From contig NZ_JABSSU010000010.1 of the NCBI RefSeq assembly GCF_013213835.1, positions 29,933 to 93,932 of the forward strand: 64,000 nucleotides of DNA, given 5' to 3'. The translations under genes were made by a program, and so were the position numbers. Of this stretch, positions 19,201 to 26,990 are shown one piece after another. The notes below the pieces were generated by a model, which did no database searches, was not told the DNA's origin, and saw only the letters and a list, made by a program, of their open reading frames with translations. This stretch comes from Winogradskyella sp. (GTDB taxonomy: Bacteria > Bacteroidota > Bacteroidia > Flavobacteriales > Flavobacteriaceae). The stretch's first letter is position 1. Each line of letters opens with the position of its first letter.

Positions 19201-19805
19201 TAGGATTTGATGATGGTTATGATGCTCAATTATTTGGTGATTCAGCACCTAGCTTTAGTATTTATTCTCATTTAGTGGAAGACAATTTAGGTGCGCCTAT
19301 AGCACTACAATCCATTAATACGCTAGATATTTCAGAAGTTTCAATTCCTTTAGGAGTTAATGCTAGTCAAGGTGAACAATTAACATTTAGTATTCTTGAA
19401 TCTACATTACCGCAGTCTGTTGAGGTCTATTTAGACGATACTTTAGAAGGCACATCCACTTTGCTAAATACTGGTAATTATGTAATGACTCCAAATACAA
19501 ATATTCAAGGTGTGGGACGATTTTATTTGAGATTAGGAAATCAGTCATTGGGTATCAGAGATAATGATTTATCAAATATCAATATATATGTAGACGCTGT
19601 GAACGGGCTTGTTGTTAGTGGAATTTTATCAAGTAAAACAACTTTAGATTTATTCGATGTTCAAGGTAGACTTGTGTTGTCTCGTAATTTAAATACATCT
19701 CAAGAAGAGCATCGCATTGAAGTATCTCATCTTAATACAGCTGTTTATATTGTAAAACTAAAACAAGGTGAGCAAGAATTTATAAAAAGAGTGATTATTA
19801 GGTAG
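13227..19805 (+). CDS. C-terminal part of giant T9SS-secreted surface protein with two propellers
   Basis: The frame is already open before 13116, and the GTG at 13227 is merely the first available start; no ribosome-binding site or signal peptide supports independent translation. Order of parts: beta-helix-like repeats (to about 15050); Ig-like domain (15235-15540); seven blades of about 40 residues each with the core TYGNGRFVAVA...MYSDDGINWT (15570-16425); a second Ig-like domain and a second seven-blade set (16428-17640); a fibronectin-like segment (ATDITGVSATLGG); a Cys-bearing PKD/SprB-like segment; WTGAESSDWNDPLNWSP; and a C-terminal T9SS type A sorting domain (LDLFDVQGRLVLSRNL ... VYIVKLKQGEQEFIKRVIIR). 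Such proteins are exported through the outer membrane and anchored or released at the surface. The role is probably adhesion or substrate binding; the ligand is unknown. Confidence 0.8.
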   Translation: MNTGNSRASFYDAVFRGPTNILAVDGPIALKGGQLGGVANGRLFLNNDLYVGSKAATAITTSNSAINIEFDEYDFASGAKPQIATTGAVSWLSGSSDSFTSDMSTGSFNWNQNSQIMSALTIGKSTNTETIVHETTAITVNGPISVYGGSIQINQAMSAVGNILLDGDTGSFLSQNTIGVDIGANISTSSNGNITILARGGNTTSQGQRHGVNIGNYQIEAGGTGDITITGYGGLSNNGVNGSCHGINSTDGDIISNGGDVNLTGFAGGANLGSYSQGIAFASNAQILAGGTGTITIEGTGGVNNVIGLRGVVFVTGVTVATDGGDISITGFHGANGSDNSDGVTFSNTTIGDDNSGAISIVGTPGGGSGSESIFLDNATIGSANYGGNVLMQGDSFATSNSNSLTTTGTVTIEPYTNSFSSTLSWPLSNLAVGSNLTGLTIGKLANVQDITISSTQSISGPISIYGGDIALSNTLTATSSTIHLQATGNVTQSAAISANNLSLAGTGNFILQDSANNIATIAGGESGTRLGTLAYRDADALQIGTVGSLSGFFSSDTMLIETESGDVTLAQNVNTTSTSDDAITLNAGRTELAGTGTGGDIIISGSPTLTFPSTARAKLFSGSEASSTGLTAFVGGLSNVRYNFDETSDLSGEGLTDDNAYAIYRSPATFTLSSNVPAANAVNIDASSNIELTFDTTADGTTFNTTNAIVRGQQSGDIAGVWSVNSNVATFNPTSDFTAREVIHVELTSNLAGTNGATLTGTNAFSFTVATTPTNLGETGTWEAVAATEANSWRSVAYGNGRFVAVAIDGSNRVMYSDNGVQWFAGSGAPANLWRKVTYGNGRFVAVASSGTNRVMYSDDGINWTAVSVPENLFWYGVTYGEGKFVAVAYGANRAMYSNDGITWMGTDAESTEDWVSVTYGNGRFVAIGDNSNDVMYSDDGINWTGALATEFAGWWDVTYGNGRFVAVSFDNATNSIMYSDDGINWSNSSSNNRTFLGVTYGGGRFVAVAYTGAASGQVVYSTDGVNWTDSTSAEANAWYGVTYGEGKFVAVAETGSNRVMVSQSDFSFSSSTPLANAINVAANSNIELTFNSEPDISSFTSTNAVVRGQQSGDIAGVWSVNGNVATFNPTSDFTAQEVIHVELSPYITNIESGTLSDKEAFSFTVETTDITTGDTWTSASATEANEWYSITYGGGRFVAVAVTGTNRVMYSDNGRQWFAGSGAPANEWREITYGNGRFVAVGSNRDSNSTTNERVMYSDDGINWTAVPTSEYDETQDWYGITYGDGKFVAVAREHNQVMHSTNGVTWTAETAHNRDWVGVTYGNGRYVAVASGGSNTSKTMYSDDGINWTMSTTTSANTWWDVSYGNGRFVAVAWTGSDSNHIMYSDDGEEWFDSASSPNRDYQYVTYGSGRFIAVAWTGAASGQVVTSTDGSTWTTLSSAVDNAWYDVVYGEGRFVAVSSNGTDRVMLSAPIDDAELSTAVATDITGVSATLGGNITYNGGTAVTDRGIVYSTTDTTPEIGELGVTQDTNGTGTGVFNETISGLTINTDYYYQAYAITSKGTFYGGVETFTTLACDVTFAYDAAEYCDNASDPTPTVSGLTGGTFSSTAGLSLNTSTGEIDISASTAGTYTITYTTTGNCPNSSTQDVTISAIATVTWTGAESSDWNDPLNWSPNAVPGTCSDIVIPDVITKPELPATASINNMEVAAGSSLTVDVGETLNISGDLDLQSTSTSYSSLLVDGALNVAGNTTYNRFVNSTALGNDLVSAPLSGQTWASFLSANATPLLDNGTVYAFAPFDKTTGAYENYDNSTIATLTSGIGYRSATESGQTLAFTGDLPANTVAVDIINSGPAFANWNLVGNPYPSYLNVQSFFNHDVGSGVTNIDLLSTGIKAIYGHDGDASDGWTIYNLANTTPSTVIAPGQGFFVSADATLVGAHDLEFTKAMCAIGSSDDFISGRNNDLSFLKLNLSAIDKTYHTEFYVNDVATLGFDDGYDAQLFGDSAPSFSIYSHLVEDNLGAPIALQSINTLDISEVSIPLGVNASQGEQLTFSILESTLPQSVEVYLDDTLEGTSTLLNTGNYVMTPNTNIQGVGRFYLRLGNQSLGIRDNDLSNINIYVDAVNGLVVSGILSSKTTLDLFDVQGRLVLSRNLNTSQEEHRIEVSHLNTAVYIVKLKQGEQEFIKRVIIR
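15235..16427 (+). repeat. module copy 1: Ig-like domain + seven-blade propeller
   Basis: In-frame coding repeat. It opens with FTLSSNVPAANAVNID, has NAIVRGQQSGDIAGVWSVN in the Ig-like part and then seven blades beginning at WRSVAYGNGRF and ending at WYGVTYGEGKFVAVAE. Blade 1 has QWFAGSGAPAN, blade 5 WWDV and blade 6 AASGQVV, the same special features as in copy 2, so whole modules rather than single blades were duplicated. Confidence 0.85.
16428..17640 (+). repeat. module copy 2: Ig-like domain + seven-blade propeller
   Basis: In-frame repeat of the preceding module. It opens with FSFSSSTPLANAINVA, carries NAVVRGQQSGDIAGVWSVN almost unchanged, and has seven blades from WYSITYGGGRF to WYDVVYGEGRFVAVSS. 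Blade identities match copy 1 position by position. Blade 2 carries a longer loop (GSNRDSNSTTNE). Confidence 0.85.
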
Positions 19806-19836
19806 ATGACTATCGATTAAAAATGAAATAAGTTAT

Positions 19837-19866
19837 AAAGCCTTTGATGTCATGTCAAAGGCTTTT
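19837..19866 (+). terminator. intrinsic terminator of the surface-protein gene
   Basis: AAAGCCTTTGA (19837-19847) pairs perfectly with TCAAAGGCTTT (19855-19865) across a 7-base loop. It lies 31 bases after the stop. The T-run is short because the promoter of the next gene begins at its last T. Confidence 0.75.
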
Positions 19867-19873
19867 ACTTTTG
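19843..19873 (+). promoter_or_regulatory. TTTG-N19-TACTTTTG promoter inside the terminator hairpin
   Basis: A -33 box TTTG (19843-19846) lies in the left arm of the terminator and a -7 box TACTTTTG (19866-19873) begins at its end; the spacer is 19 bases, a good match to the Bacteroidota TTTG/TAnnTTTG consensus. Only four bases separate the -7 box from the ATG at 19878, so the message should be leaderless or nearly so. Confidence 0.7.
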
Positions 19874-19877
19874 CATT

Positions 19878-20336
19878 ATGTTAGACAACTTCACAAACGA
19901 ATTTTTTGGTATTGGTATTCAAAATGGAAAAACACCTGAAAATCTTGGTGTGTTATGGCGATCAGCACAGAATCTTGGCGCTAGTTTTATTTTTACAATA
20001 GGAAACCGTTATGCCAAGCAAGCATGCGACACACATAATGCCGTAAAAGCAATGCCTTATTTTCATTATGAAAGTTTTGAAGACTTTTACAATAATTTGC
20101 CTAAAGGTGCAAGAATTGTAGGCGTGGAGTTAACAGATAAAGCTGAAGATCTGGAAACTTTTCATCATCCGAGACGTTGTGTGTATTTATTAGGTGCTGA
20201 AGATCATGGTTTAACAAAAGAGGCTATTGAGAAAAGCCATTTTTTGGTCAAGTTTAAATCGCAGTTAAGCCTTAATGTGTCTGTTGCAGGTAGTATTGTG
20301 ATGTATGATAGAGGAATAAACAAACCAAGGTCGTAA
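19878..20336 (+). CDS. SpoU/TrmH-family RNA 2'-O-ribose methyltransferase
   Basis: 152 residues, a single SPOUT domain without an extra RNA-binding domain. The family motifs are NLGVLWRSAQNLGASFIFTIG (motif 1), RCVYLLGAEDHGLTKEAIE (motif 2) and LSLNVSVAGSIVMYD (motif 3). These enzymes use a trefoil knot to bind S-adenosylmethionine and methylate the 2'-OH of a tRNA or rRNA nucleotide; which nucleotide cannot be told here. The start at 19878 gives a protein beginning directly at the domain. It is followed within 30 bases by era. Confidence 0.9.
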   Translation: MLDNFTNEFFGIGIQNGKTPENLGVLWRSAQNLGASFIFTIGNRYAKQACDTHNAVKAMPYFHYESFEDFYNNLPKGARIVGVELTDKAEDLETFHHPRRCVYLLGAEDHGLTKEAIEKSHFLVKFKSQLSLNVSVAGSIVMYDRGINKPRS

Positions 20337-20341
20337 CTTTG
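20334..20341 (+). promoter_or_regulatory. TAACTTTG promoter element before era
   Basis: It matches the TAnnTTTG -7 consensus and spans the stop of the methyltransferase gene. It lies 22 bases before the ATG at 20363. No TTG at the right distance upstream was found, so it may be weak. If used, it excludes a start at the TTG at 20339. Confidence 0.4.
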
Positions 20342-20362
20342 CCCGTAACAAAAATCACAAGT

Positions 20363-21247
20363 ATGGCTCATAAAGCAGGTTTTGTAAATATTATTGGTAA
20401 TCCTAATGTGGGAAAGTCTACCTTAATGAATGCATTTATAGGTGAAAAGCTTTCTATTATAACTTCAAAAGCACAAACCACTAGACATCGTATTTTAGGG
20501 ATTGTTAATGGAGAGGATTTTCAAATGGTGCTCAGTGATACACCTGGCATTATTAAACCTGCGTATCAGTTACAAGAATCTATGATGGACTTCGTTAAGT
20601 CTGCTTTTGAAGATGCTGATGTTTTGGTGTACATGGTAGAAATAGGGGAAAAGGAACTTAAGGATGAAGCGTTCTTCAAGAAAATTACTAATTCTAAAAT
20701 TCCGGTATTACTACTGTTAAATAAAATAGATAATTCTAATCAAGAGCAGTTAGAGGAGCAAGCAGAGTTATGGCAAAGTAAAGTACCTAATGCTGAGTTT
20801 TATCCTATTTCAGCGCTTAATGGGTTCAACGTTCAAAATGTATTTGAAAGAATTGTAGAATTACTGCCAGAATCACCACCATTTTATCCTAAAGATCAAT
20901 TAACGGATAAACCTGAACGTTTTTTTGTGAATGAAGCTATTCGTGAAAAAATCTTGTTGCATTACAAAAAAGAAATTCCATATGCTGTAGAAATTGATAC
21001 TGAAGAATTTCATGAAGAAGAGGACATCATTAGAATGCGATCAGTGATTATGGTTGAGCGAGATACTCAAAAAGGCATTATTATAGGTCATAAGGGTTCA
21101 GCATTAAAGCGTGTTGGAATGGAAGCTAGGAAAGATCTAGAAAAATTCTTCGGAAAACAAGTTCATTTGGAACTTTATGTAAAAGTCAATAAAAATTGGC
21201 GTTCTAGTATGAAACAATTAAGACGTTTTGGTTATAATCAAAAATAG
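20363..21247 (+). CDS. era: GTPase Era
   Basis: 294 residues, usual length for Era. G1 is GNPNVGKST, G3 is DTPG (in MVLSDTPGIIKP), G4 is NKID and G5 is SALNG. The C-terminal KH domain has KGIIIGHKGSALKRVG. Era binds 16S rRNA near its 3' end and acts in 30S subunit assembly and cell-cycle progression. The frame could start at a TTG at 20339, but the ATG at 20363 begins just before the conserved AGFVNIIGNPNVGKS and a TAACTTTG element overlaps the TTG, so 20363 is chosen. The gene is preceded by a SpoU methyltransferase, fitting an RNA-maturation pairing. Confidence 0.97.
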   Translation: MAHKAGFVNIIGNPNVGKSTLMNAFIGEKLSIITSKAQTTRHRILGIVNGEDFQMVLSDTPGIIKPAYQLQESMMDFVKSAFEDADVLVYMVEIGEKELKDEAFFKKITNSKIPVLLLLNKIDNSNQEQLEEQAELWQSKVPNAEFYPISALNGFNVQNVFERIVELLPESPPFYPKDQLTDKPERFFVNEAIREKILLHYKKEIPYAVEIDTEEFHEEEDIIRMRSVIMVERDTQKGIIIGHKGSALKRVGMEARKDLEKFFGKQVHLELYVKVNKNWRSSMKQLRRFGYNQK

Positions 21248-21256
21248 GCGTAATAA

Positions 21257-21787
21257 CTAAAATCTCTTTGCGATACCTAAACCAATTGAAATCGCATAAT
21301 TGCCATCAAACTTTTTGTCATAAAACAAGTTAATAGGTACATCCCAGTGATTATGCAATGCAAGGTCGTGTTCCACACCAATTCGCACTAAAGGTTCAAT
21401 GTCTCCTTGTTCAGAAATAATACCTGGGCCAAAAACCAATTCCCAATGTTCAATTGGACTCCATAAGGCGTCTAAGGTTACCACAAGAGGATATTGTCTC
21501 TCAATATCTATGTCATGTAACGATAAACTAACTTCTTTAGTAATTAATTCAACATCACTAAAGATTCCAATACCCCAATGATCACCAAGCCAATATTCAT
21601 AGTCTAAACCAAATGTTGGTATAGATAAAGTGTTATGATTATCAATAGAAATAAAAGAATGTCCTAGAATAAAAGCAACTCTGTGCCTAGGTTCATGGCT
21701 AGCTGATTCTTTTATATAATGTTCTTGGGCAAAATTGAAGTTTGTAGTAAATAGGGTCAGTATCAAAGCTACCATAAGAGGTTTCAT
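21257..21787 (-). CDS. secreted/outer-membrane protein of unknown function (176 aa)
   Basis: A signal peptide is visible (MVALILTLFTTNFNFAQ, cleavage probably after FAQ). The mature part shows alternating amphipathic strands with aromatic ends (FGLDYEYWLGDHWGIGIFSDVELI, LDALWSPIEHWELVFGPGI, YAISIGLGIAKRF), ending in Phe. These are features of a small eight-strand outer-membrane barrel. No enzyme motif is present. It converges on era with only nine bases between stops, and no terminator hairpin is seen there. Confidence 0.75.
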   Translation of the reverse strand: MKPLMVALILTLFTTNFNFAQEHYIKESASHEPRHRVAFILGHSFISIDNHNTLSIPTFGLDYEYWLGDHWGIGIFSDVELITKEVSLSLHDIDIERQYPLVVTLDALWSPIEHWELVFGPGIISEQGDIEPLVRIGVEHDLALHNHWDVPINLFYDKKFDGNYAISIGLGIAKRF

Positions 21788-21910
21788 GCGACATATTTTA
21801 CTTCAAAAGTAGGTCTACTTTATGAATGATTTACTGATAAATATCAGTGTTTTATAAATTTAATTTGAAGTGTTTGATATGACAAAAAATAAAAATCACA
21901 TGTTATGAAT

Positions 21911-22429
21911 TTATATGGCATGAATGTCTTTACTTCTTAAAGTATCTCGCATAAAATGATGCAATTCATGCATCTGACTCATACCAGCCTTTTTTCCTAA
22001 ACGACCGCTAAAATACAGCGCAAACCAAATCACCACCATTAGTAAGGTTGTAAATAACTGAATGGCATAACTTGACTCTAAAGACCAATTGACATAAGCC
22101 CAAATAGCAAAACCTATAAAGAAACCAGCAACTACAAAATGAAAAAACATAAACATGGTCCAGACTGTTGGGTTTGGTCCAAATAAACCATAAATGGTAC
22201 TGAGCTCTTTTTTATCGTAGTCTTCATTGATTTCTAAATGTAGTTGAGGAGACCAAAAATGTTGTTTGTCTTTAGGTATTTTAATGAACACATGATCATC
22301 AACTCTGGTCACAATAAAATTATTCTGTTTTTTACCAGAATCTTCAAATAAAGTCAATAGATCTTCATTTGGCTCATTGACATTAAACTTAAACCGAGGT
22401 CTTAAGATGATTTCATTAGAGAGTTCCAT
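21911..22429 (-). CDS. membrane protein with two helices, unknown function
   Basis: 172 residues from the ATG at 22429; a TTG eight codons upstream is less likely. The N-terminal half is soluble and strand-rich (LRPRFKFNVNEP, DHVFIKIPKDKQHFWSPQLHLEI). Two membrane helices follow: TMFMFFHFVVAGFFIGFAIW and IQLFTTLLMVVIWFALYFSG. The C-terminus MHELHHFMRDTL is charged and cytoplasmic by the positive-inside rule (GRLGKKAG). I do not recognise the family. It is divergent from der. Confidence 0.75.
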   Translation of the reverse strand: MELSNEIILRPRFKFNVNEPNEDLLTLFEDSGKKQNNFIVTRVDDHVFIKIPKDKQHFWSPQLHLEINEDYDKKELSTIYGLFGPNPTVWTMFMFFHFVVAGFFIGFAIWAYVNWSLESSYAIQLFTTLLMVVIWFALYFSGRLGKKAGMSQMHELHHFMRDTLRSKDIHAI

Positions 22430-22522
22430 GGTTGATTGTCTTAGTGATATCAATGTACAAATTTTTGTTTAACCTTTTCAAACGGATTTGATTCTACTTC
22501 AAATACTAGTGAAAAGCCGGCA

Positions 22523-22551
22523 TTGTATTCTCATATTATATGCTACCTTTG
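22523..22551 (+). promoter_or_regulatory. TTG-N18-TACCTTTG promoter of der
   Basis: -33 box TTG at 22523-22525 and -7 box TACCTTTG at 22544-22551, spacer 18 bases. The der ATG is 17 bases after the -7 box. Confidence 0.65.
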
Positions 22552-22568
22552 CGGCAATATTTTAGATT

Positions 22569-23873
22569 ATGGGAAATATAGTTGCAGTTGTAGGACGTCC
22601 AAATGTTGGAAAATCTACTTTTTTTAATCGTTTGATTCAAAGAAGAGAGGCCATTGTTGATGCAGTGAGTGGTGTAACAAGAGATCGTCACTATGGTAAA
22701 ACCGACTGGAATGGCAAAGAGTTTTCACTTATTGATACAGGTGGATATGTCGTTGGTAGTGATGATATTTTTGAAGCTGAAATAGATAAACAAGTTGAGT
22801 TAGCTATTGATGAAGCAGACGCGATCATCTTTATGGTAGATGTTGAAGATGGTGTTACTGGTATGGACGAAGATGTTGCGAACTTACTTAGAAAAGTTGA
22901 TAAACCTGTCTTTTTGGTAGTTAATAAAGTAGACAATAATAAACGAGCCGAAGATGCGGTTGAATTCTACGCTTTGGGTTTAGGTGAATATTATACAATA
23001 GCAAGTATAAATGGCAGCGGTACAGGTGATTTACTAGACGCTGTTGTTGAAGCCTTACCAGAAAAAGAGGAAGTAGAAGAAGAAGTATTACCAAGATTTG
23101 CTGTTGTAGGAAGACCAAATGCAGGTAAGTCATCTTTTATAAATGCATTGATTGGTGAGGATAGATATATTGTGACTGATATTGCAGGAACCACGAGAGA
23201 TTCTATAGATACAAAATACAATCGTTTTGGATTTGAATTCAATCTGGTAGACACCGCAGGAATTCGTCGTAAGTCTAAAGTAAAAGAAGACTTAGAGTTT
23301 TACTCTGTAATGCGAAGTGTAAGAGCAATAGAACACTGCGATGTTTGTTTACTAGTTCTTGATGCAACACGTGGGTTTGACGGACAAGTGCAAAACATAT
23401 TTTGGTTGGCAGAACGTAACAGAAAAGGTATAGTTGTTCTGGTTAATAAATGGGATTTAGTAGAAAAGAATACCAAAACGGCTAAAGAATATGAACAACA
23501 TATCCGTAAAGAAATTGCACCATTTACAGATGTACCAATTGTGTTCATTTCTGTACTAAATAAGCAACGTATTTTTAAGGCAATAGAAACTGCTGTTGAG
23601 GTTTATAAAAACAGATCTAAGGGTATTAAAACAAGTGTACTTAATGAGACCTTGTTACCAATAATTGAGAATAATCCACCTCCAGCATACAAAGGAAAGT
23701 ATGTAAAGATTAAGTATATTATGCAGCTCCCAACACCACAACCTCAGTTTGCATTTTTCTGTAATTTGCCTCAATATGTTAAGGATCCGTATAAACGCTT
23801 TCTAGAAAATCAATTACGAGAACATTTCGACTTTAATGGTGTGCCAGTTAGTGTGTATATGCGTAAAAAATAG
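22569..23873 (+). CDS. der: GTPase Der (EngA)
   Basis: 434 residues with the diagnostic two consecutive GTPase domains. Domain 1 has [13 protein letters not shown] and NKVD; domain 2 (from about residue 178) has [13 protein letters not shown] and NKWD. A C-terminal KH-like domain follows ([22 protein letters not shown]). Der is essential for 50S ribosome assembly. The ATG starts at [16 protein letters not shown], the normal beginning. It stands alone on its own promoter. Confidence 0.98.
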   Translation: MGNIVAVVGRPNVGKSTFFNRLIQRREAIVDAVSGVTRDRHYGKTDWNGKEFSLIDTGGYVVGSDDIFEAEIDKQVELAIDEADAIIFMVDVEDGVTGMDEDVANLLRKVDKPVFLVVNKVDNNKRAEDAVEFYALGLGEYYTIASINGSGTGDLLDAVVEALPEKEEVEEEVLPRFAVVGRPNAGKSSFINALIGEDRYIVTDIAGTTRDSIDTKYNRFGFEFNLVDTAGIRRKSKVKEDLEFYSVMRSVRAIEHCDVCLLVLDATRGFDGQVQNIFWLAERNRKGIVVLVNKWDLVEKNTKTAKEYEQHIRKEIAPFTDVPIVFISVLNKQRIFKAIETAVEVYKNRSKGIKTSVLNETLLPIIENNPPPAYKGKYVKIKYIMQLPTPQPQFAFFCNLPQYVKDPYKRFLENQLREHFDFNGVPVSVYMRKK

Positions 23874-24144
23874 AATGTATTTGTCACCTGTTTTTAATAG
23901 ATTCTACTAATTAGATATCAATGTTGTAAATTCTAGAAGTTGAATTTGTAACAACTCTTTTAAGTTTTAAAACTCTAAAAAGAATTGTGAGTAAAGTGAT
24001 CGTCAAGTAATAGTGATTAATGAGCGTTCTTTAATCATTTCACTTTAAAACGTTAATTTTTTCATATACAGAAGAATTTTCATACGAATTTGCGTAATTT
24101 TCCGTTAAGCGTTTAGCTACAACAAACCATCAATCAAAATCAAC

Positions 24145-26922
24145 ATGAAAAAACTACTTTTAGTTTTTACATTGCTATCTTCATTTGCAATTTTTTCTCA
24201 AAGTAAATCCTTTGAAATTTCAGGAATATTAAAAGCAGCCGACACTAAAGAGGCTTTGGAGTCTGCGACTATTTATTTAGAGCGACTAAAAGATAGTAGT
24301 GTAGTAACTTATACAATCTCTGACAAAGAAGGTAAGTTTAAATTAGAAAACTCAACCTACGATAATACATTGAATTTATATATCTCCTATGTGGGATATA
24401 AAACGTATTTAAAAGAAATTACCATTGACAAAAAGGAAATTGATTTGAAAACCATTTATATGGCAGTTGATGATAATCAATTGGGAGAGGTTTTAATTAA
24501 GTCTAAGGCACCAATAACTATTAAAAAGGATACACTGGAATTTAACGTAAGTTCATTTAAAACTAAAAAGGATGCGAGTGTAGAAGATTTACTTAAAAAA
24601 TTGCCGGGTGTTGAGGTAGATGATGAAGGTCAAATTACGGTAAATGGTAAACCGGTTAATAAAATATTAGTAAATGGTAAACCTTTTTTTGGGGATGACC
24701 CTACTATTACAACTCGTAACCTTACCAAAGATATTATTGAGAAAGTACAAATAGTAGATACCAAAACAAAGTCGGAAGCTTTCTCTGGTGAAGAAGGTGA
24801 TAAAGAAAATAAAACCATTAATCTAACCATAAAAGAAGAAAATAATAAAGGACAATTTGGTAGAGTTTCTGCAGGTAAAGGCACTGATGATCGCTGGGAA
24901 TTTGCTGGTTTGATTAATTTTTTTGATAATGACAGGCGCCTTAGTGTGCTTGCAGGTGGAAATAACACCAATTCACCAGGTTTTAGTTTTGGTGAAATAC
25001 AGAAAATGTTTGGTGGTGGCAATTCTATTAGTGTATCAAGTAATGGGGCATTTTCTATTGATGGACGTTCATTTGGTGGTGGTCAAGGTATAGTGACTTC
25101 TAAAAATGTTGGTGCAAATTATGCAGATGTATTATCTAAAGGAGTTGATATTTCAGCTGACTATTTTTACACAGAAAGTGACTCTGAAAATGAAACAAAG
25201 GTAGACCGAGAGAATATCTTACCAGACACTAGGTTTTTTACAAACTCGAGAGGTAAATCTTTAAGTGATAATTCTAATCATAGTTTTAATTCAGAATTTG
25301 ATATTGAAATTGATTCCACCTTTTTAGTAAATATTAGACCGTCATTTAGATTCGGATTATCACAACAGATAAGCGAAAATTCAGAAGAGACATTTGATAT
25401 TAATAATATTTTAAGTAACTCATCATCTGTAAGTAATTTTAGTGAATCTACGGTTAGAAACTTTAGTAATGATATAGATGTTACTAAAAGATTTGGTGAT
25501 AAAGGAAGTTTCCTTAAGTTTAATTTCGAAACCCAATTTAATAGAACAGATAGAGAGAGCTTTTTGCGTTCAGAGACTTTAATTGAAGATCCAAATGAAG
25601 AAGATATACTTAGAGATCAATTTACAGAATCAGAGTCTAAATTTAATAGACTGCGGTTAGGATCCACGTTTAGATTACCAATAATACCTAAAACGTTTTT
25701 TATAGATGCTAAGATTAGTCATCTATCTGATAATAGAAATAACGTTAATAGTACTTTTGATGTAGATACTAATACAGATCAGTATAGTCTTTTCAATACG
25801 GAATTAAGTACAGATTTTAGATTTTTTAATATAAGAACAACACCTTCACTAGATTTAGTGTATAGAAAAGACGATTGGTCATTTAGTTTAGAAACAGGTT
25901 ACGTATTTAGAACGTTAGAGAATAGAGATCAGTTAAGACCAGAATTAAGTTTAAAAGAAACCTTTGAAGCGGTTGAGTTAGGATCTAATTTTTTCTTTAA
26001 GTTTAGTGATAAAGCATCGATGTATGGCGGTTATAGTTTAAGTAATAGACCTCCAGAAATCAGTCAGTTACAGCCTTTTCAAGATGTATCAGATCCTTTA
26101 AATACGGTTACTGGTAACCCTAATCTAGAACCAGCAAATAGTCATAGCCTTTATACCGGTTACAACAGTTTTGACTTTCAAAAGGGTACAGGTTTTTACA
26201 GCTATTTAAATCTAGATATTACTAACAATCAAGTTGTTGCAAGAACTACAGTAGATAATAATTTTGTAAGAAATACAACCTACACCAATGTCAACGGTAA
26301 CTACAGAGTAAGTGGTAGTATGAGTTACAGTAAAAAGGTAAAGTTAGATTCTGTTAGAGAATTGAATATTAGAGTTGGGACTTGGGGAAATATGAGTAGA
26401 AATGTTAATTTTAATAACGATATACAATTTGCTTCGAGAAATGTGTCATTTACACCAAACATGCGCTTAACTTTCAATTGGAAGAAAGTCTTAGAGATTA
26501 GTCCAAATTATCGTGTGTCGTTTACCAGAAATACGTTTAACCTTCCAGATTTTGAAGATCAAGAGTTTTTAAGTCATAATCTTCGAATAAACACAGCATT
26601 GTTTGTTCCTAAAAAGTTTGAATGGAGAAATGATATTAATTACAATTATAATCCTAATGTTGCACCTGGATTTCAAAGAAGTGTCTGGTTTTGGAATTCT
26701 ACTTTAGCATATAGCTTCTTAAACGATAAAGCTACAGTCACTTTAAAAGCCTATGACTTATTAAATCAAAATAATAATGCGAGAAGAAGTGCTAATGCTA
26801 ATTTTATACAAGATACTCAGAGTACCGTATTACGAAGATTTTTTATGTTGAGTTTTAGTTATAAGTTCAATAGTTTAGGAGATAAAGGCAAGGTTAATGA
26901 TGGACCAATGTTTTTCTTTTAG
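24145..26922 (+). CDS. outer-membrane beta-barrel protein with N-terminal CarboxypepD_reg-like domain
   Basis: 925 residues. Signal peptide (LLLVFTLLSSFAIFSQS). Residues about 25-105 form a carboxypeptidase-regulatory-like domain (FEISGILKAADTKEALESATIYL). A plug-like section follows (KDASVEDLLKKLPGVEVDDEGQ ... VNGKPVNKILVNGKPFFGDDP), then a long barrel with many alternating strands that ends in MLSFSYKFNSLGDKGKVND. This is the architecture of the 'outer membrane beta-barrel family' TonB-dependent-like proteins, distinct from SusC (no SusD neighbour). A TonB box is not evident. The substrate is unknown. The upstream 268 bases are AT-rich with no perfect promoter match, and the gene is monocistronic. 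Confidence 0.9.
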   Translation: MKKLLLVFTLLSSFAIFSQSKSFEISGILKAADTKEALESATIYLERLKDSSVVTYTISDKEGKFKLENSTYDNTLNLYISYVGYKTYLKEITIDKKEIDLKTIYMAVDDNQLGEVLIKSKAPITIKKDTLEFNVSSFKTKKDASVEDLLKKLPGVEVDDEGQITVNGKPVNKILVNGKPFFGDDPTITTRNLTKDIIEKVQIVDTKTKSEAFSGEEGDKENKTINLTIKEENNKGQFGRVSAGKGTDDRWEFAGLINFFDNDRRLSVLAGGNNTNSPGFSFGEIQKMFGGGNSISVSSNGAFSIDGRSFGGGQGIVTSKNVGANYADVLSKGVDISADYFYTESDSENETKVDRENILPDTRFFTNSRGKSLSDNSNHSFNSEFDIEIDSTFLVNIRPSFRFGLSQQISENSEETFDINNILSNSSSVSNFSESTVRNFSNDIDVTKRFGDKGSFLKFNFETQFNRTDRESFLRSETLIEDPNEEDILRDQFTESESKFNRLRLGSTFRLPIIPKTFFIDAKISHLSDNRNNVNSTFDVDTNTDQYSLFNTELSTDFRFFNIRTTPSLDLVYRKDDWSFSLETGYVFRTLENRDQLRPELSLKETFEAVELGSNFFFKFSDKASMYGGYSLSNRPPEISQLQPFQDVSDPLNTVTGNPNLEPANSHSLYTGYNSFDFQKGTGFYSYLNLDITNNQVVARTTVDNNFVRNTTYTNVNGNYRVSGSMSYSKKVKLDSVRELNIRVGTWGNMSRNVNFNNDIQFASRNVSFTPNMRLTFNWKKVLEISPNYRVSFTRNTFNLPDFEDQEFLSHNLRINTALFVPKKFEWRNDINYNYNPNVAPGFQRSVWFWNSTLAYSFLNDKATVTLKAYDLLNQNNNARRSANANFIQDTQSTVLRRFFMLSFSYKFNSLGDKGKVNDGPMFFF

Positions 26923-26990
26923 ATATGTATACTTTCTGCATTACCTCTCATAGTACTTTTTACTTAAGACTAATGACTTTACACTAAAGA

